Shown: positions 8,099-16,529, numbered from the stretch's first letter. The stretch: DNA of 52,818 nt from Marinifaba aquimaris (GCF_013328345.1 NZ_JABULX010000029.1:1-52818), one strand, 5' to 3'. Notes: generated by a model not told the origin, from the sequence alone. Made by a program: numbers and translations.

Positions 8099-9115
8099 AT
8101 GACAAAGACAGTTGATGTCTGTGTGCTTGGTGCAACAGGCCTAGTTGGTAAGCAAATTATCCAAACACTCGAAGAACGAGATTTTCCTGTTGGTACACTT
8201 TACCCGCTAGCAAGTGCTCGCTCTTTAGGTAAGACCGTTGAGTTTAAAGGCGAAGAGCTTGATGTATTAAGTGTTGAAGATTTTGACTTTAGTCAGTGCC
8301 AAATTGGTCTTTTCTCTGCAGGTGGTAACGTATCTAAAGAATACGCGCCAATTGCAGCTAAGGCAGGTTGTATTGTTATCGATAATACCTCTGAATTTAG
8401 ATACAAAGATGATATTCCTTTAGTGGTACCTGAAGTCAATGGTGAAAAAATTGCAGATTATAAAGCGCGTAACATCATTGCAAACCCTAATTGTTCAACT
8501 ATCCAAATGTTAGTGGCGTTAAAACCTATCCAAGAAAAATTAGGCATTGAGCGCATTAATGTGGCGACTTATCAGTCTGTTTCTGGTGCAGGTAAACAAG
8601 CTATCGATGAGTTAGCTAAGCAATGCACTAGCTTGTTAACCGGTACACCTGTTGAACCGCATGTGTTTGACCGTCAAATTGCTTTTAATGTGATCCCACA
8701 AATTGATGTATTCCAAGACAATGGCTACACCAAAGAAGAAATGAAGATGGTTTGGGAAACGCAAAAAATCTTTGCTGATGAGTCTATTCGCGTTAACCCA
8801 ACGGCTGTACGTGTACCGGTTTTTTACGGTCATGCTGAAGCGATTCATATTGAAGTGAAAGAAGATTTTGATATTGAACAGGTCAAAACTTGGTTAGATG
8901 AAGCGCAAGGCGTTACAATATTGGCTAATGATGCAGAATTCCCGACTCAAATTGGTGATGCTGCTGGTAAAGATGACGTATTTGTTGGCCGCGTTCGCCG
9001 TGATATCAGCTACGCAAAAGGTCTAAACCTTTGGGTTGTAGCAGATAATGTCAGAAAAGGCGCAGCGACAAACTCAATTCAAATTGCAGAAGTTTTAGTT
9101 GAACAATACCTGTAA
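8099..9115 (+). CDS. asd: Aspartate-semialdehyde dehydrogenase
   Basis: The product has 338 residues. It reduces L-aspartyl-4-phosphate to aspartate semialdehyde, the branch point for Lys/DAP, Met and Thr. It has the N-terminal NADP-binding GATGLVGKQI, the catalytic Cys132 in NPNCSTIQ, and the VPVFYGHAEAIHIE segment with the active-site His. This is the shorter Vibrio asd2/Gram-positive type, not the 367-residue E. coli Asd. In E. coli the gene after pdxB is usg, a non-catalytic paralogue of this family; here the catalytic Cys is intact. It ends before a terminator at 9137-9168. Confidence 0.95.
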   Translation: MTKTVDVCVLGATGLVGKQIIQTLEERDFPVGTLYPLASARSLGKTVEFKGEELDVLSVEDFDFSQCQIGLFSAGGNVSKEYAPIAAKAGCIVIDNTSEFRYKDDIPLVVPEVNGEKIADYKARNIIANPNCSTIQMLVALKPIQEKLGIERINVATYQSVSGAGKQAIDELAKQCTSLLTGTPVEPHVFDRQIAFNVIPQIDVFQDNGYTKEEMKMVWETQKIFADESIRVNPTAVRVPVFYGHAEAIHIEVKEDFDIEQVKTWLDEAQGVTILANDAEFPTQIGDAAGKDDVFVGRVRRDISYAKGLNLWVVADNVRKGAATNSIQIAEVLVEQYL

Positions 9116-9136
9116 AGGTTAACTCAATAACTTTAG

Positions 9137-9172
9137 TGGGTACTTTTTAAAGCCTTTAAAAGTACCCATTTA
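9137..9172 (+). terminator. Rho-independent terminator after asd
   Basis: The stem TGGGTACTTTT/AAAAGTACCCA encloses a short loop and is followed by TTTATT. It marks the end of the pdxB-asd unit and also faces the convergent gene at 9218. Confidence 0.8.
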
Positions 9173-9217
9173 TTATCTTACTTCCTTCCTAACATCGCTT
9201 TTTTCAAACGTCAGCCG

Positions 9218-9895
9218 TTAAGCCTTTTTTATTTTAATTGCCGTTTGTTTATTTTTCTTTTGCCAAGTAAATACCCACCAAGCTAACCAAAAAAAGCTAG
9301 TGAGGCCAATTGCAGTAAAAATGGCGGGTTTGGGGTTAGATACATTACTAATTGAACCTGCATAACTGGCTAAAATGCTATAGGGCACTGCGCTTATTAA
9401 CCAGCAGCTAATAAAGCGTTTGAACTTCATCTGGCAAAGCCCGGCAAGACAGGCCGACGTTTCCGGTAAAATCGGTAATGCCCGTGAAAGTAACAAGCTC
9501 ACAGTACCGTATTCTATAAAATCTGATTTTGCATTGGCTCTCTCTTTTGCGTTGGGAATTAATTTGGCCAATACCTTATCACCATAGCGAATGGACAATA
9601 GGTAACCGGCGATGCCCGCTAGCGTGATCCCGCTTATTGCTGCCGCTGCGCCTACTGTCGGCCCAAGAAAGTAACCTGCTAAAATGCAGATTGTTAAAGT
9701 CGGTACCGCAATAAATAAATCAGCAAATAATAACGCGATAATGATACTAGCAACGAGCCATGGGCTAGCTGATTGAGCTTGATTTAATGCGTACTCGATA
9801 TCCTCGATAGTCATTACCCCTGAGCTTTTAATCATGATGAAGGTGCTTGCAAATAGCAGTGATAAGATTAAACCAATTTTTAAAATAGCTTTCAT
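9218..9895 (-). CDS. VTT-domain (TVP38/TMEM64, DedA-like) membrane protein
   Basis: The product has 225 residues and five to six hydrophobic segments. The VTT (SNARE-associated) signature is visible: a first glycine-rich re-entrant region (ILAGYFLGPTVGAA) and the later LLLSRALPILPETSACLAG block with the conserved Arg and Pro-Glu. The family includes lipid scramblases and envelope-maintenance proteins; the substrate is unknown here. The start follows the DUF2141 gene by 24 bases, so it probably closes a three-gene operon (SDR, DUF2141, VTT). Confidence 0.8.
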   Translation of the reverse strand: MKAILKIGLILSLLFASTFIMIKSSGVMTIEDIEYALNQAQSASPWLVASIIIALLFADLFIAVPTLTICILAGYFLGPTVGAAAAISGITLAGIAGYLLSIRYGDKVLAKLIPNAKERANAKSDFIEYGTVSLLLSRALPILPETSACLAGLCQMKFKRFISCWLISAVPYSILASYAGSISNVSNPKPAIFTAIGLTSFFWLAWWVFTWQKKNKQTAIKIKKA

Positions 9896-9919
9896 ATAAA
9901 CCTCTAATAAATAAGCTGA

Positions 9920-10375
9920 TTATGGGTAAACCAATTCAAGTGTCAGTGGCGCTTGAGTAGGAGAGAGGGTAATTGCACTTTGACTAAAGCTCGGTGGCCC
10001 GGTTAGGCCCAGGGTTTGTTTATTGGAAAAAGCCAAACCTTCGGCAGGGTATATGCTAGTCCAGTTCTTGCTGACTTTATTATTGTCATCTTCATCGTGC
10101 CAAATTTTTATGGCGATCGGCTTATCTGTCGGTAAGTTTGCCATAAAGGTTTGCGCACCTTGTTCGGCCTTTTGTTTGATATGCAAAGTCGCTTTATCGT
10201 GTTTGATTGGAAAGTGTTTGTCTTCAAATACCAGCATATGAATATGGCCACCGCGCTGATAATCGATATTGTCGATATTGACGGTGAATGTATTTGTGTT
10301 ATCTGCTATTGCAGGTGTGATAACGATAAATAATAGGGTTAAGACATATCCTAAGGTTTGAGCTATGCGTTGCAT
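9920..10375 (-). CDS. Secreted DUF2141 protein
   Basis: The product has 151 residues with a signal peptide (about 1-24, ending ITPAIA). The body has the DUF2141 pattern: GGHIHMLVFEDKHFP near the start, AIKIWHDEDDNNKVSKNW in the middle and GPPSFSQSAITL toward the end. This is a small periplasmic beta-sandwich family of unknown function. It lies 12 bases after the SDR gene and 24 before the VTT gene, so it is probably cotranscribed with both. Confidence 0.8.
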   Translation of the reverse strand: MQRIAQTLGYVLTLLFIVITPAIADNTNTFTVNIDNIDYQRGGHIHMLVFEDKHFPIKHDKATLHIKQKAEQGAQTFMANLPTDKPIAIKIWHDEDDNNKVSKNWTSIYPAEGLAFSNKQTLGLTGPPSFSQSAITLSPTQAPLTLELVYP

Positions 10376-10387
10376 TTAGTTATCCTC

Positions 10388-11155
10388 TTATGCGTTTTTC
10401 ATCATGTTAAAAGCAAAGTTGGGTGTTAATCTGAGTAATCGTTTTAGCCATTTAACCTTGCCAATGGCATTATCTAAAACGTCATCTTCAATGCCTTTGA
10501 TGATGGCATTTGCTGCTTGCTCGCAGGTTAATTTATTACTGCCTCGACCAAATGTCATAGCGGTATCCACCAGGGGTAAATACGCTTGCATGACTTTTAC
10601 AGGGTGGTGTTCTAACTGGTAGCGCAAAGACAGGGTAAAGTGGTTCATCGCCGCCTTTGTTGCACAATATACGGCAGATTGTTTTTTAGGCGCTAACGCT
10701 AGGCCTGAATTGATATTAACGACCGCTCCTGGTTGTTGATGAGATGCTGCAGATATTAATTGAGTTAATAGACAAGCGGTCAATTGACAAACACTGGTCA
10801 GGTTCGTTTGTATTTCTTCGCTGATCTTTTTGAGCTTAATACTCGTTTGATTGGCTGAATTGTCACTTAACTGCTCGGTAAAATGCGCTGTATTTTGAAT
10901 AGCTGCATTGTTGATGATGATGTCAATCGGCCCAAACGACTTTAAAGCTTGTTGTTTGTTGGCAATGGCATCATGTCTTGATAAATCGAGTACCATGCAT
11001 TTTATACTGGGGTATTGCTTGTGCAGTTGTTCAAGCTTGTATTCACTTCGGCCAATGGCAATAACTTGATTATTGGCTTGAAGTTGCTCGGTTAAAGCGA
11101 GCCCGATGCCGCTAGTGGCACCTGTGATTAAAATGGTTTTTTGTGACAAGTTCAT
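10388..11155 (-). CDS. Short-chain dehydrogenase/reductase (SDR)
   Basis: The product has 255 residues, the usual classical-SDR length. The nucleotide-binding TGATSGIG is at 11-18, NNAA at 82-85, and the catalytic Ser150, Tyr163 and Lys167 (YCATK) are all present. It is a cytoplasmic NAD(P)(H)-dependent oxidoreductase. The substrate cannot be inferred from sequence; operon partners (DUF2141 and VTT membrane proteins) hint at envelope or lipid metabolism. It is divergent from the Crp-like regulator at 11247, which may control it. Confidence 0.88.
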   Translation of the reverse strand: MNLSQKTILITGATSGIGLALTEQLQANNQVIAIGRSEYKLEQLHKQYPSIKCMVLDLSRHDAIANKQQALKSFGPIDIIINNAAIQNTAHFTEQLSDNSANQTSIKLKKISEEIQTNLTSVCQLTACLLTQLISAASHQQPGAVVNINSGLALAPKKQSAVYCATKAAMNHFTLSLRYQLEHHPVKVMQAYLPLVDTAMTFGRGSNKLTCEQAANAIIKGIEDDVLDNAIGKVKWLKRLLRLTPNFAFNMMKNA

Positions 11156-11246
11156 GGTTGTCTGATACCTAGTTCGATGGAAAAGATTAATCAGACTGTT
11201 ATGCTAGCCACCTATCTAATACGGAGCGTTAACCCAAGTTAAAATT

Positions 11247-11783
11247 ATGAACTTTTTTCAATTTTTTCAGCAAAACGCTAAAGCTAAAGTTTTAGCTAAA
11301 GGGGATGTGCTTTTTCATCAAGGCGAAGCGTGTCAGCAGTTATTTTATGTGCAGTCAGGCTTATTAAAAGGCTTTTATCTTGATGAACAAGGTAACGAAT
11401 CGATTAAATCTTTTATTGGCGATAACGACATTATTACCAGTGTCCAAGCGGTTGCTGGCTCAGGGATCAGCAGCTTCTCATTACAAGCACTAGAAGAAAC
11501 ACATGTGCTGGCGATTGACTTTGCTCTGATTGAAGCACAACGGATGAAAGACTTAACCTTTGCTAATGAACTCGTTGGTATTTTACTTAAATTTGCGATG
11601 AAAAAAGAAAGGCGTGAGTTTGAACTTTTGACCTTATCGGCTGAACAACGTTTTATACAATTAGCCAAAGAACACGCTATCTGGTTAGATAAAATAACTC
11701 AAAATGACTTAGCGCGTTACCTTGGGATCACGCCTGTAGGTTTAAGCCGTATTAAAAAAAGGGTGCTTGGTGATCATGAGTGA
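11247..11783 (+). CDS. Crp/Fnr-family transcriptional regulator
   Basis: The product has 178 residues, somewhat short for the family. The N-terminal cyclic-nucleotide-binding-like beta roll includes LAKGDVLFHQGEACQQLFYV and a GLLKGFYLDEQG turn. The C-terminal winged helix reads ITQNDLARYLGITPVGLSRI. There is no cysteine cluster for an Fnr-type iron-sulphur centre, and the Arg/Ser cAMP contacts of Crp are not evident, so the ligand is unknown. It resembles the short Crp-like regulators typically divergent from an oxidoreductase gene. The 3' end overlaps the next gene. Confidence 0.85.
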   Translation: MNFFQFFQQNAKAKVLAKGDVLFHQGEACQQLFYVQSGLLKGFYLDEQGNESIKSFIGDNDIITSVQAVAGSGISSFSLQALEETHVLAIDFALIEAQRMKDLTFANELVGILLKFAMKKERREFELLTLSAEQRFIQLAKEHAIWLDKITQNDLARYLGITPVGLSRIKKRVLGDHE

Positions 11784-12312
11784 GCAAAAAACGACAAACC
11801 TGTGTGAAAGTTTTAATTATATTGCCAAGCCTGATGCTAAAGTTTTGATCTTAGGCTCCATGCCTGGGGTTAAGTCATTAACTGAGCAGCAATATTACGC
11901 GCACCCGCGAAATGCATTTTGGCCGATAATGGCCGAATTATTTGTTTTTTCTAAAGATTTACCTTACCACGAAAGGCTTTCATTATTGACGCGTCAAAAA
12001 GTCGCTTTATGGGACGTGCTGGCCAGTTGCGAGCGAAAAAACTCACTCGATTCGGATATTGTAGAAAGCTCGATTGAGGCCAATGATTTCAACTTGTTTT
12101 TAGCGCATCACCCTGAAATTAAAGCTATCTTCTTTAACGGTGGCAAAGCCTGGCAAAGTTTTAAACGTTATGTACAACCGCAAAACCTCACCTTGTTAGC
12201 ACCTATTCACCTTGAGCAACTGCCATCAACTAGTCCTGCCCATGCGAGCATAAAAATGGCTGATAAAATGAAAGTTTGGCACCAAGCCATTAAGCCTTTT
12301 TTACTGACTTAA
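11776..12312 (+). CDS. DNA-deoxyinosine (hypoxanthine) glycosylase, uracil-DNA-glycosylase superfamily
   Basis: The product has 178 residues. GSMPG at 27-31 and YAHPRNAFW at 41-49 match the family-6 hypoxanthine-DNA glycosylase signature, and the C-terminal LPSTSPAHA is the closing DNA-binding motif. It removes hypoxanthine formed by adenine deamination. The ATG at 11776 overlaps the Crp-like gene by eight bases, so the pair is translationally coupled; in-frame TTG and GTG codons slightly upstream are less likely. No terminator-like stem is obvious before the convergent nhaD gene, whose end lies 17 bases away. Confidence 0.88.
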   Translation: MSEQKTTNLCESFNYIAKPDAKVLILGSMPGVKSLTEQQYYAHPRNAFWPIMAELFVFSKDLPYHERLSLLTRQKVALWDVLASCERKNSLDSDIVESSIEANDFNLFLAHHPEIKAIFFNGGKAWQSFKRYVQPQNLTLLAPIHLEQLPSTSPAHASIKMADKMKVWHQAIKPFLLT

Positions 12313-12329
12313 TACCAAACTTCATTGCA

Positions 12330-13562
12330 TTACTGGGTAATGTAGACACTTAACCAATAGCCGACAGAATAGGCTACAAACAGTTGAATAAAGAGTCTTA
12401 AATAGCTGACAAAGTTAAGGCCTGGCACTTTACTCATGGCAATAATACCTGCAGCAGAGCCAATAACCAGTAACGAACCACCGACCCCCATTGCATAGGT
12501 AATGGCTAACCAGTCACTAGGGTTCATTTCAATATTCGCCTTTAACACTGCAGCGGTCAGAGGTACGTTATCTATCAACGATGAACTGATACCAAGCAGA
12601 TAGTTGGCGACTGAAGTCGGTAAATGTTGGTACAGCAAGGTAATTTCATCTAATACATTGAGTTTTTTCAACGCCCCGACAATTAGCAAAATACCTAAAA
12701 AGAACAATAAGGTGTCAAATTCTATTTCTCGGATATAGTGTAATAAATTGCGGTTGGTTTTGGGCCAAGGGAAAAAGTGCTCGCACAAGAACATGACACT
12801 TAAACCGAATAAAAACGTCAGCACCGGCGGGATGTGAAATAACACATTAAAGGTCAGCGTAGTGATAATCGTTGATAAGAAAATAATACCAATGGCTTTA
12901 TCTGCTGAGGCAATTTCGGATTTTTCAGCAACTAAATGCACCGTTTGGTTCATGTTGACTGATAACAATATTGCAAGGCAAACCACCCCCGCGAGGGCAG
13001 GTAAAACCAATTGGAATAAACTGATAATCGATACTTTGCCATCAAGGAATATCATTAAGGTGGTGACGTCGCCTGTAATCAAGGACACGCCACCACTGTT
13101 GACTGCAAAGATAATCAACGCAGCGTATTTTAATCGTTTATTGGCCGCTATTTTTAATTGGGTAATCAGTGCAACTGAAACAAGTGTTGCCGTGACGTTA
13201 TCAGCCAATGAAGAGAACAAAAAGGAAGTAAAGCCCAGCACAACCAGTAACTTTCTCTCAGATAGGGTTTCTGGTAACCAGCTTTGCACCAAAGTTGAGA
13301 TTAAACCACGACTGTTTAGGTAAGCGACAAATGTCATTGCGGCCATCAAAAAGAGCCACAAGGATGCAATTTCTAGTAGGTTTTCATTGAGGTTTTCAGT
13401 GATTAAATGCGTTTCTTCAATAGATGAAGAGCTAATGTAGAGTATTAACCAGGCTAAGCATCCCAAAAAGAGAGTGCTTTTAGCTTTATTAATATGGGTA
13501 ACTTCTTCGAATATGATCAGCACTAGCGCAATGAGTGCGATACCAATAATGATGTATAACAT
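12330..13562 (-). CDS. nhaD: NhaD-type Na+/H+ antiporter
   Basis: The product has 410 residues with about 12 hydrophobic segments, ion-transporter superfamily. The helix-breaking motifs SSLADNVTATLV and SSLIDNVPLTAAVL are the symmetry-related Asp-Asn motifs of the NhaD/ArsB/CitM fold, and GVGGSLLVIGSAAGI is the conserved C-terminal glycine-rich turn. It exports Na+ or Li+ in exchange for H+ in the inner membrane, in keeping with a marine host. It is monocistronic. Confidence 0.9.
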   Translation of the reverse strand: MLYIIIGIALIALVLIIFEEVTHINKAKSTLFLGCLAWLILYISSSSIEETHLITENLNENLLEIASLWLFLMAAMTFVAYLNSRGLISTLVQSWLPETLSERKLLVVLGFTSFLFSSLADNVTATLVSVALITQLKIAANKRLKYAALIIFAVNSGGVSLITGDVTTLMIFLDGKVSIISLFQLVLPALAGVVCLAILLSVNMNQTVHLVAEKSEIASADKAIGIIFLSTIITTLTFNVLFHIPPVLTFLFGLSVMFLCEHFFPWPKTNRNLLHYIREIEFDTLLFFLGILLIVGALKKLNVLDEITLLYQHLPTSVANYLLGISSSLIDNVPLTAAVLKANIEMNPSDWLAITYAMGVGGSLLVIGSAAGIIAMSKVPGLNFVSYLRLFIQLFVAYSVGYWLSVYITQ

Positions 13563-13667
13563 GGAATGTAATTTTTTGTTTTTAATATAAAAAGCAAAGC
13601 AAAAGATTGAAAAGTTGCAATTTTTTATAGCAATTATCTTTTACTCTATGATGTCGTTTTTTATCCG

Positions 13668-13967
13668 TTATCGGACAAAAGGCGGGGCTCTTATCGCTTT
13701 TACACTGCGACTAAAAACAAAAAAGTCATTGTTGGTATGAGTAGCACGATTGGCTAAAGGAAGTCGATTGGAAAAAAATAGCCAAGTATTGAAAACGGAA
13801 TCATCAGTCGTTTCGTATTCTGAGGCATTAGGGTTAGGTTCAACTTCAAATTGACTGAGTATTTCAGATACAGCTTGAACACTGGGGTGCTGGGCTGAAT
13901 TATTTGACGCAATGACAAGTAATATGCAGGCAATTAGGTAACTTGTAATGTGTTTTAAGCAGGGCAC
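13668..13967 (-). CDS. Small predicted secreted protein, function unknown
   Basis: This 99-residue frame opens with a GTG directly after an in-frame stop. It starts with a hydrophobic signal-like stretch (SYLIACILLVIASNNSAQ) and ends RSVKAIRAPPFVR. A basic RAPP-type tail occurs in some small secreted proteobacterial families (DUF2946-like), but I cannot assign one with confidence. No strong ribosome-binding site is visible, so it could be a chance frame. The signal peptide favours a real gene. Confidence 0.4.
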   Translation of the reverse strand: MPCLKHITSYLIACILLVIASNNSAQHPSVQAVSEILSQFEVEPNPNASEYETTDDSVFNTWLFFSNRLPLANRATHTNNDFFVFSRSVKAIRAPPFVR

Positions 13968-14100
13968 CTAGATGTTGAACTTAATACATAGAAAATGATT
14001 GTAGATGAGTTTACAACAATCTTAGTGGTAAGGTTAAGTTAAAAAAATTGCCGAAAAGCTGTAACGTGCGTCATTAAACGGGTAGAATTTCCCGCTTTAG

Positions 14101-14118
14101 ATCCCCATATTTGGGGAT
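14101..14118. repeat. Perfect short hairpin ATCCCCATATTTGGGGAT in the glnS leader
   Basis: Two 7-base arms enclose TATT and abut a possible ATG at 14119. If translation starts at 14155, as I favour, this is a 5' UTR stem-loop about 36 bases upstream of the start. Confidence 0.5.
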
Positions 14119-14154
14119 ATGTCTGAAATTAGTAACAATAGGAATACGAGCCTC

Positions 14155-15813
14155 ATGGCTGATAACGATAATCGCCCATCTAACTTTATTTATAACATCA
14201 TCGATAAAGATTTAGCCGACGGTAAATATCAAACGACACATACGCGTTTTCCACCTGAGCCAAATGGCTTTTTACATATAGGTCACGCTAAGTCGATTTG
14301 TTTAAACTTCGGTATTGCTCAAGATTATCAAGGCCAATGTAATTTACGTTTTGACGATACCAACCCTGAAAAAGAAGACATCGACTACGTGCATTCTATT
14401 CAAGAAGACGTTAAGTGGTTAGGTTTTGAGTGGGATGGCGAAATTTGTTACTCATCTAATTATTTTGACCAACTTTACGCTTATGCAGTTGAGTTAATTG
14501 AAAACGGTAAAGCTTATGTCTGTTTCTTATCACCAGATGAAGCGCGTGAATACCGTGGCACATTAAAAGAGCCGGGTAAAAATAGCCCTTATCGCGATAC
14601 ATCGGTTGAAGAGAACCTAGCATTATTTGAAAAAATGAGAGCGGGTGAGTTCAAAGAAGGCGAGTGCGTACTGAGAGCCAAAATTGATATGGCATCAAGC
14701 TTTATGTGTATGCGCGATCCGATTATCTACCGCATTCGTTTTACTCACCATCACCAAACGGGTGATAAGTGGTGCATTTATCCAATGTATGATTTCACGC
14801 ACTGTATTTCTGATGCGATTGAAAATATCTCTCACTCTTTATGTACTTTAGAGTTCCAAGACAACCGTCGTGTGTATGATTGGATTTTAGATAACATCAG
14901 TATTGAAGCGCGCCCGCATCAGTATGAGTTCTCGCGTTTAAACCTTGAATACACGGTAATGAGTAAACGCAAACTTAATACCTTAGTCGTTGATAATCAC
15001 GTAGCAGGCTGGGATGACCCAAGAATGCCGACTATTGCTGGTTTAAGACGCCGTGGTTTTACCCCTGCATCGGTTGTTGAGTTTTGTAAGCGCATTGGTG
15101 TGACTAAAGTGGATAACATGGTTGAAATGGGCATGTTAGAAGCGTGTATTCGCGATGACTTAAATGCCAATTCTGCGCGCCGTATGGCCGTACTTGATCC
15201 GGTTAAAATTGTTATCGAAAACTACCCAGAAGGCCAAGTTGAAGAATTACAAGTGGCAAACCATCCGCAAAACGAAGAGTTTGGTAAGCGCACTGTACCT
15301 TTCTCAAAAGAGCTTTACATTGAACGTGAAGATTTCAGAGAGTCAGCCAATAACAAGTTCAAGCGTTTAGTACTGGATAAAGAAGTACGATTACGTGGTG
15401 CTTATGTCATTAAAGCAGAGCGCGTTGAAAAAGATGAAAATGGTGAAATCACCACTATTTTCTGTAGCTATGACGATGAAACGTTAGGTAAAAACCCAAG
15501 TGATGGCCGTAAGGTTAAAGGTGTTATTCACTGGGTATCAGCCGAGAAGGGTATCAAAGCAGAAGTGCGTTTATACGATCGTTTATTTAAAGTGCCAAAC
15601 CCAGCTGCTGAAGAAGACTTTGCTGCAAGTTTAAATCCTGAAAGCTTGGTTACGTTAACTGACGCTGTCGTTGAGCCTGCTTTAATTGAGCTTGAAGCCG
15701 GTAATGCCGTTCAGTTCGAACGTATGGGTTATTTCTGTCCAGATGTTGATTCAACAGCTGACAAACCCGTGTTTAACCGCACAGTGACATTAAGAGATAC
15801 TTGGGCGGGTTAA
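14155..15813 (+). CDS. glnS: Glutaminyl-tRNA synthetase
   Basis: The product has 552 residues (E. coli 554). This class I aminoacyl-tRNA synthetase attaches Gln to tRNA-Gln. [16 protein letters not shown] contains the HIGH signature, VMSKRKL is the KMSKS loop, and the C-terminal beta-barrel domains that read the anticodon are complete. I prefer the ATG at 14155 because [12 protein letters not shown] matches the E. coli MSEAEARPTNFI start in length. An in-frame ATG at 14119 would add 12 residues and start directly on a hairpin. The gene ends with a strong terminator. Confidence 0.95.
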   Translation: MADNDNRPSNFIYNIIDKDLADGKYQTTHTRFPPEPNGFLHIGHAKSICLNFGIAQDYQGQCNLRFDDTNPEKEDIDYVHSIQEDVKWLGFEWDGEICYSSNYFDQLYAYAVELIENGKAYVCFLSPDEAREYRGTLKEPGKNSPYRDTSVEENLALFEKMRAGEFKEGECVLRAKIDMASSFMCMRDPIIYRIRFTHHHQTGDKWCIYPMYDFTHCISDAIENISHSLCTLEFQDNRRVYDWILDNISIEARPHQYEFSRLNLEYTVMSKRKLNTLVVDNHVAGWDDPRMPTIAGLRRRGFTPASVVEFCKRIGVTKVDNMVEMGMLEACIRDDLNANSARRMAVLDPVKIVIENYPEGQVEELQVANHPQNEEFGKRTVPFSKELYIEREDFRESANNKFKRLVLDKEVRLRGAYVIKAERVEKDENGEITTIFCSYDDETLGKNPSDGRKVKGVIHWVSAEKGIKAEVRLYDRLFKVPNPAAEEDFAASLNPESLVTLTDAVVEPALIELEAGNAVQFERMGYFCPDVDSTADKPVFNRTVTLRDTWAG

Positions 15814-15831
15814 TCCCACCATATAGTCTCC

Positions 15832-15859
15832 AAAAAAAGCGCCTTAAGGCGCTTTTTTT
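15832..15859 (+). terminator. Rho-independent terminator after glnS
   Basis: The stem GCGCCTTAAGGCGC (15839-15852) is flanked by runs of A and T, so it may act in both directions. Confidence 0.9.
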
Positions 15860-15886
15860 ATACTTGGTAACCTAGTCAATAGCTAT

Positions 15887-15899
15887 GTTATATTATAAC
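15887..15899. promoter_or_regulatory. Zur-box core upstream of the MerC-like gene
   Basis: GTTATATTATAAC is a perfect 13-base palindrome with a central T. It equals the GTTATA-N-TATAAC core of gammaproteobacterial Zur sites. It lies 24 bases before the ATG at 15923 and overlaps the AT-rich stretch that would serve as the -10 element, so zinc-bound Zur would block transcription. The match is seen directly; regulation is inference. Confidence 0.7.
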
Positions 15900-15922
15900 C
15901 ACGTTGGTTTTTAAGGATTGTT

Positions 15923-16324
15923 ATGCGCACTGAGAAAATTCAAGTGATGGGTGATAAAGCGGCTATTGGGTTATCGGTCTTTTGTACGCTTCACTGTTTG
16001 TTCTTACCCCTTGTTTTAATTTTATTCCCTACCTTTTCTTCTATCTGGTTTGAAGGCGAAGCGTTTCATCGCATGTTACTCATTAGTATTGTACCTATTA
16101 GTTTGGCTGCTTTTACTTTAGGTTGTAAAAAGCACAAAAACATCAGTGTTGCGGTTTATGGCTTAACGGGGTTGTTAATACTTGTTATTGCCGGCTTTTT
16201 TATGCATGACTTATTAGGTGAACTTGGCGAGAAGGTCTTTACTGTCATTGGTGCTGCAGTGGTTGCTTTTGGTCACTACAAAAATCATCAGTTGTGTAAA
16301 CAAAAACACTGTTCAAGCTGCTAA
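15923..16324 (+). CDS. MerC-domain membrane protein, predicted Zur-regulated
   Basis: The product has 133 residues and four hydrophobic segments, typical of MerC. The first helix contains FCTLHCLFLP, the conserved Cys-rich entry site that binds Hg(II) in MerC transporters. The C-terminal tail is rich in His and Cys (GHYKNHQLCKQKHCSSC), suggesting a cytoplasmic metal-binding end. There are no mer genes nearby. With a Zur-box core over its promoter, a role in zinc uptake or handling is more likely than mercury resistance; this is inference. It is monocistronic, between terminators at 15832 and 16343. Confidence 0.85.
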   Translation: MRTEKIQVMGDKAAIGLSVFCTLHCLFLPLVLILFPTFSSIWFEGEAFHRMLLISIVPISLAAFTLGCKKHKNISVAVYGLTGLLILVIAGFFMHDLLGELGEKVFTVIGAAVVAFGHYKNHQLCKQKHCSSC

Positions 16325-16342
16325 CGCTTAAAGCTTTTAGTG

Positions 16343-16376
16343 AAAGCCCGTTTTCTTGAGTAAAACGGGCTTTTTT
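16343..16376 (+). terminator. Rho-independent terminator after the MerC-like gene
   Basis: AAAGCCCGTTTT pairs with AAAACGGGCTTT around a seven-base loop, followed by T residues. Confidence 0.9.
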
Positions 16377-16408
16377 ATTATTTATTCAGACATTTTTACG
16401 TCATTGAT

Positions 16409-16423
16409 TGAGTAAATTACTCA
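16409..16423. promoter_or_regulatory. Perfect palindrome TGAGTAAATTACTCA upstream of prfC
   Basis: A 15-base palindrome with a central A lies about 107 bases before the prfC start, in the region expected to hold its promoter. The symmetry suits a dimeric repressor, but I do not recognise the regulator. Confidence 0.4.
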
Positions 16424-16459
16424 GATCAGCGAAAATACCCGCCAAATTATTTAACCTAA

Positions 16460-16507
16460 CAAAAATGTTTCGATTCATTGGCTTTTAATCAAAGCTAGGC
16501 ATTTTTG
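16460..16507 (+). repeat. Two-tier inverted repeat in the prfC leader
   Basis: CAAAAATG (16460-16467) pairs with CATTTTTG (16500-16507), and GCTTT pairs with AAAGC inside, giving an interrupted stem-loop that ends 22 bases before the prfC start. No U-run follows, so it is not a classical terminator; a leader structure is possible. Confidence 0.4.
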
Positions 16508-16529
16508 TGATATCCGATACAAGAAGCGA

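Noticed and set aside
12862-13323. Plus-strand 153-residue frame opposite nhaD
   Set aside because: It is a shadow of the antiporter gene, without a ribosome site or recognisable protein features.
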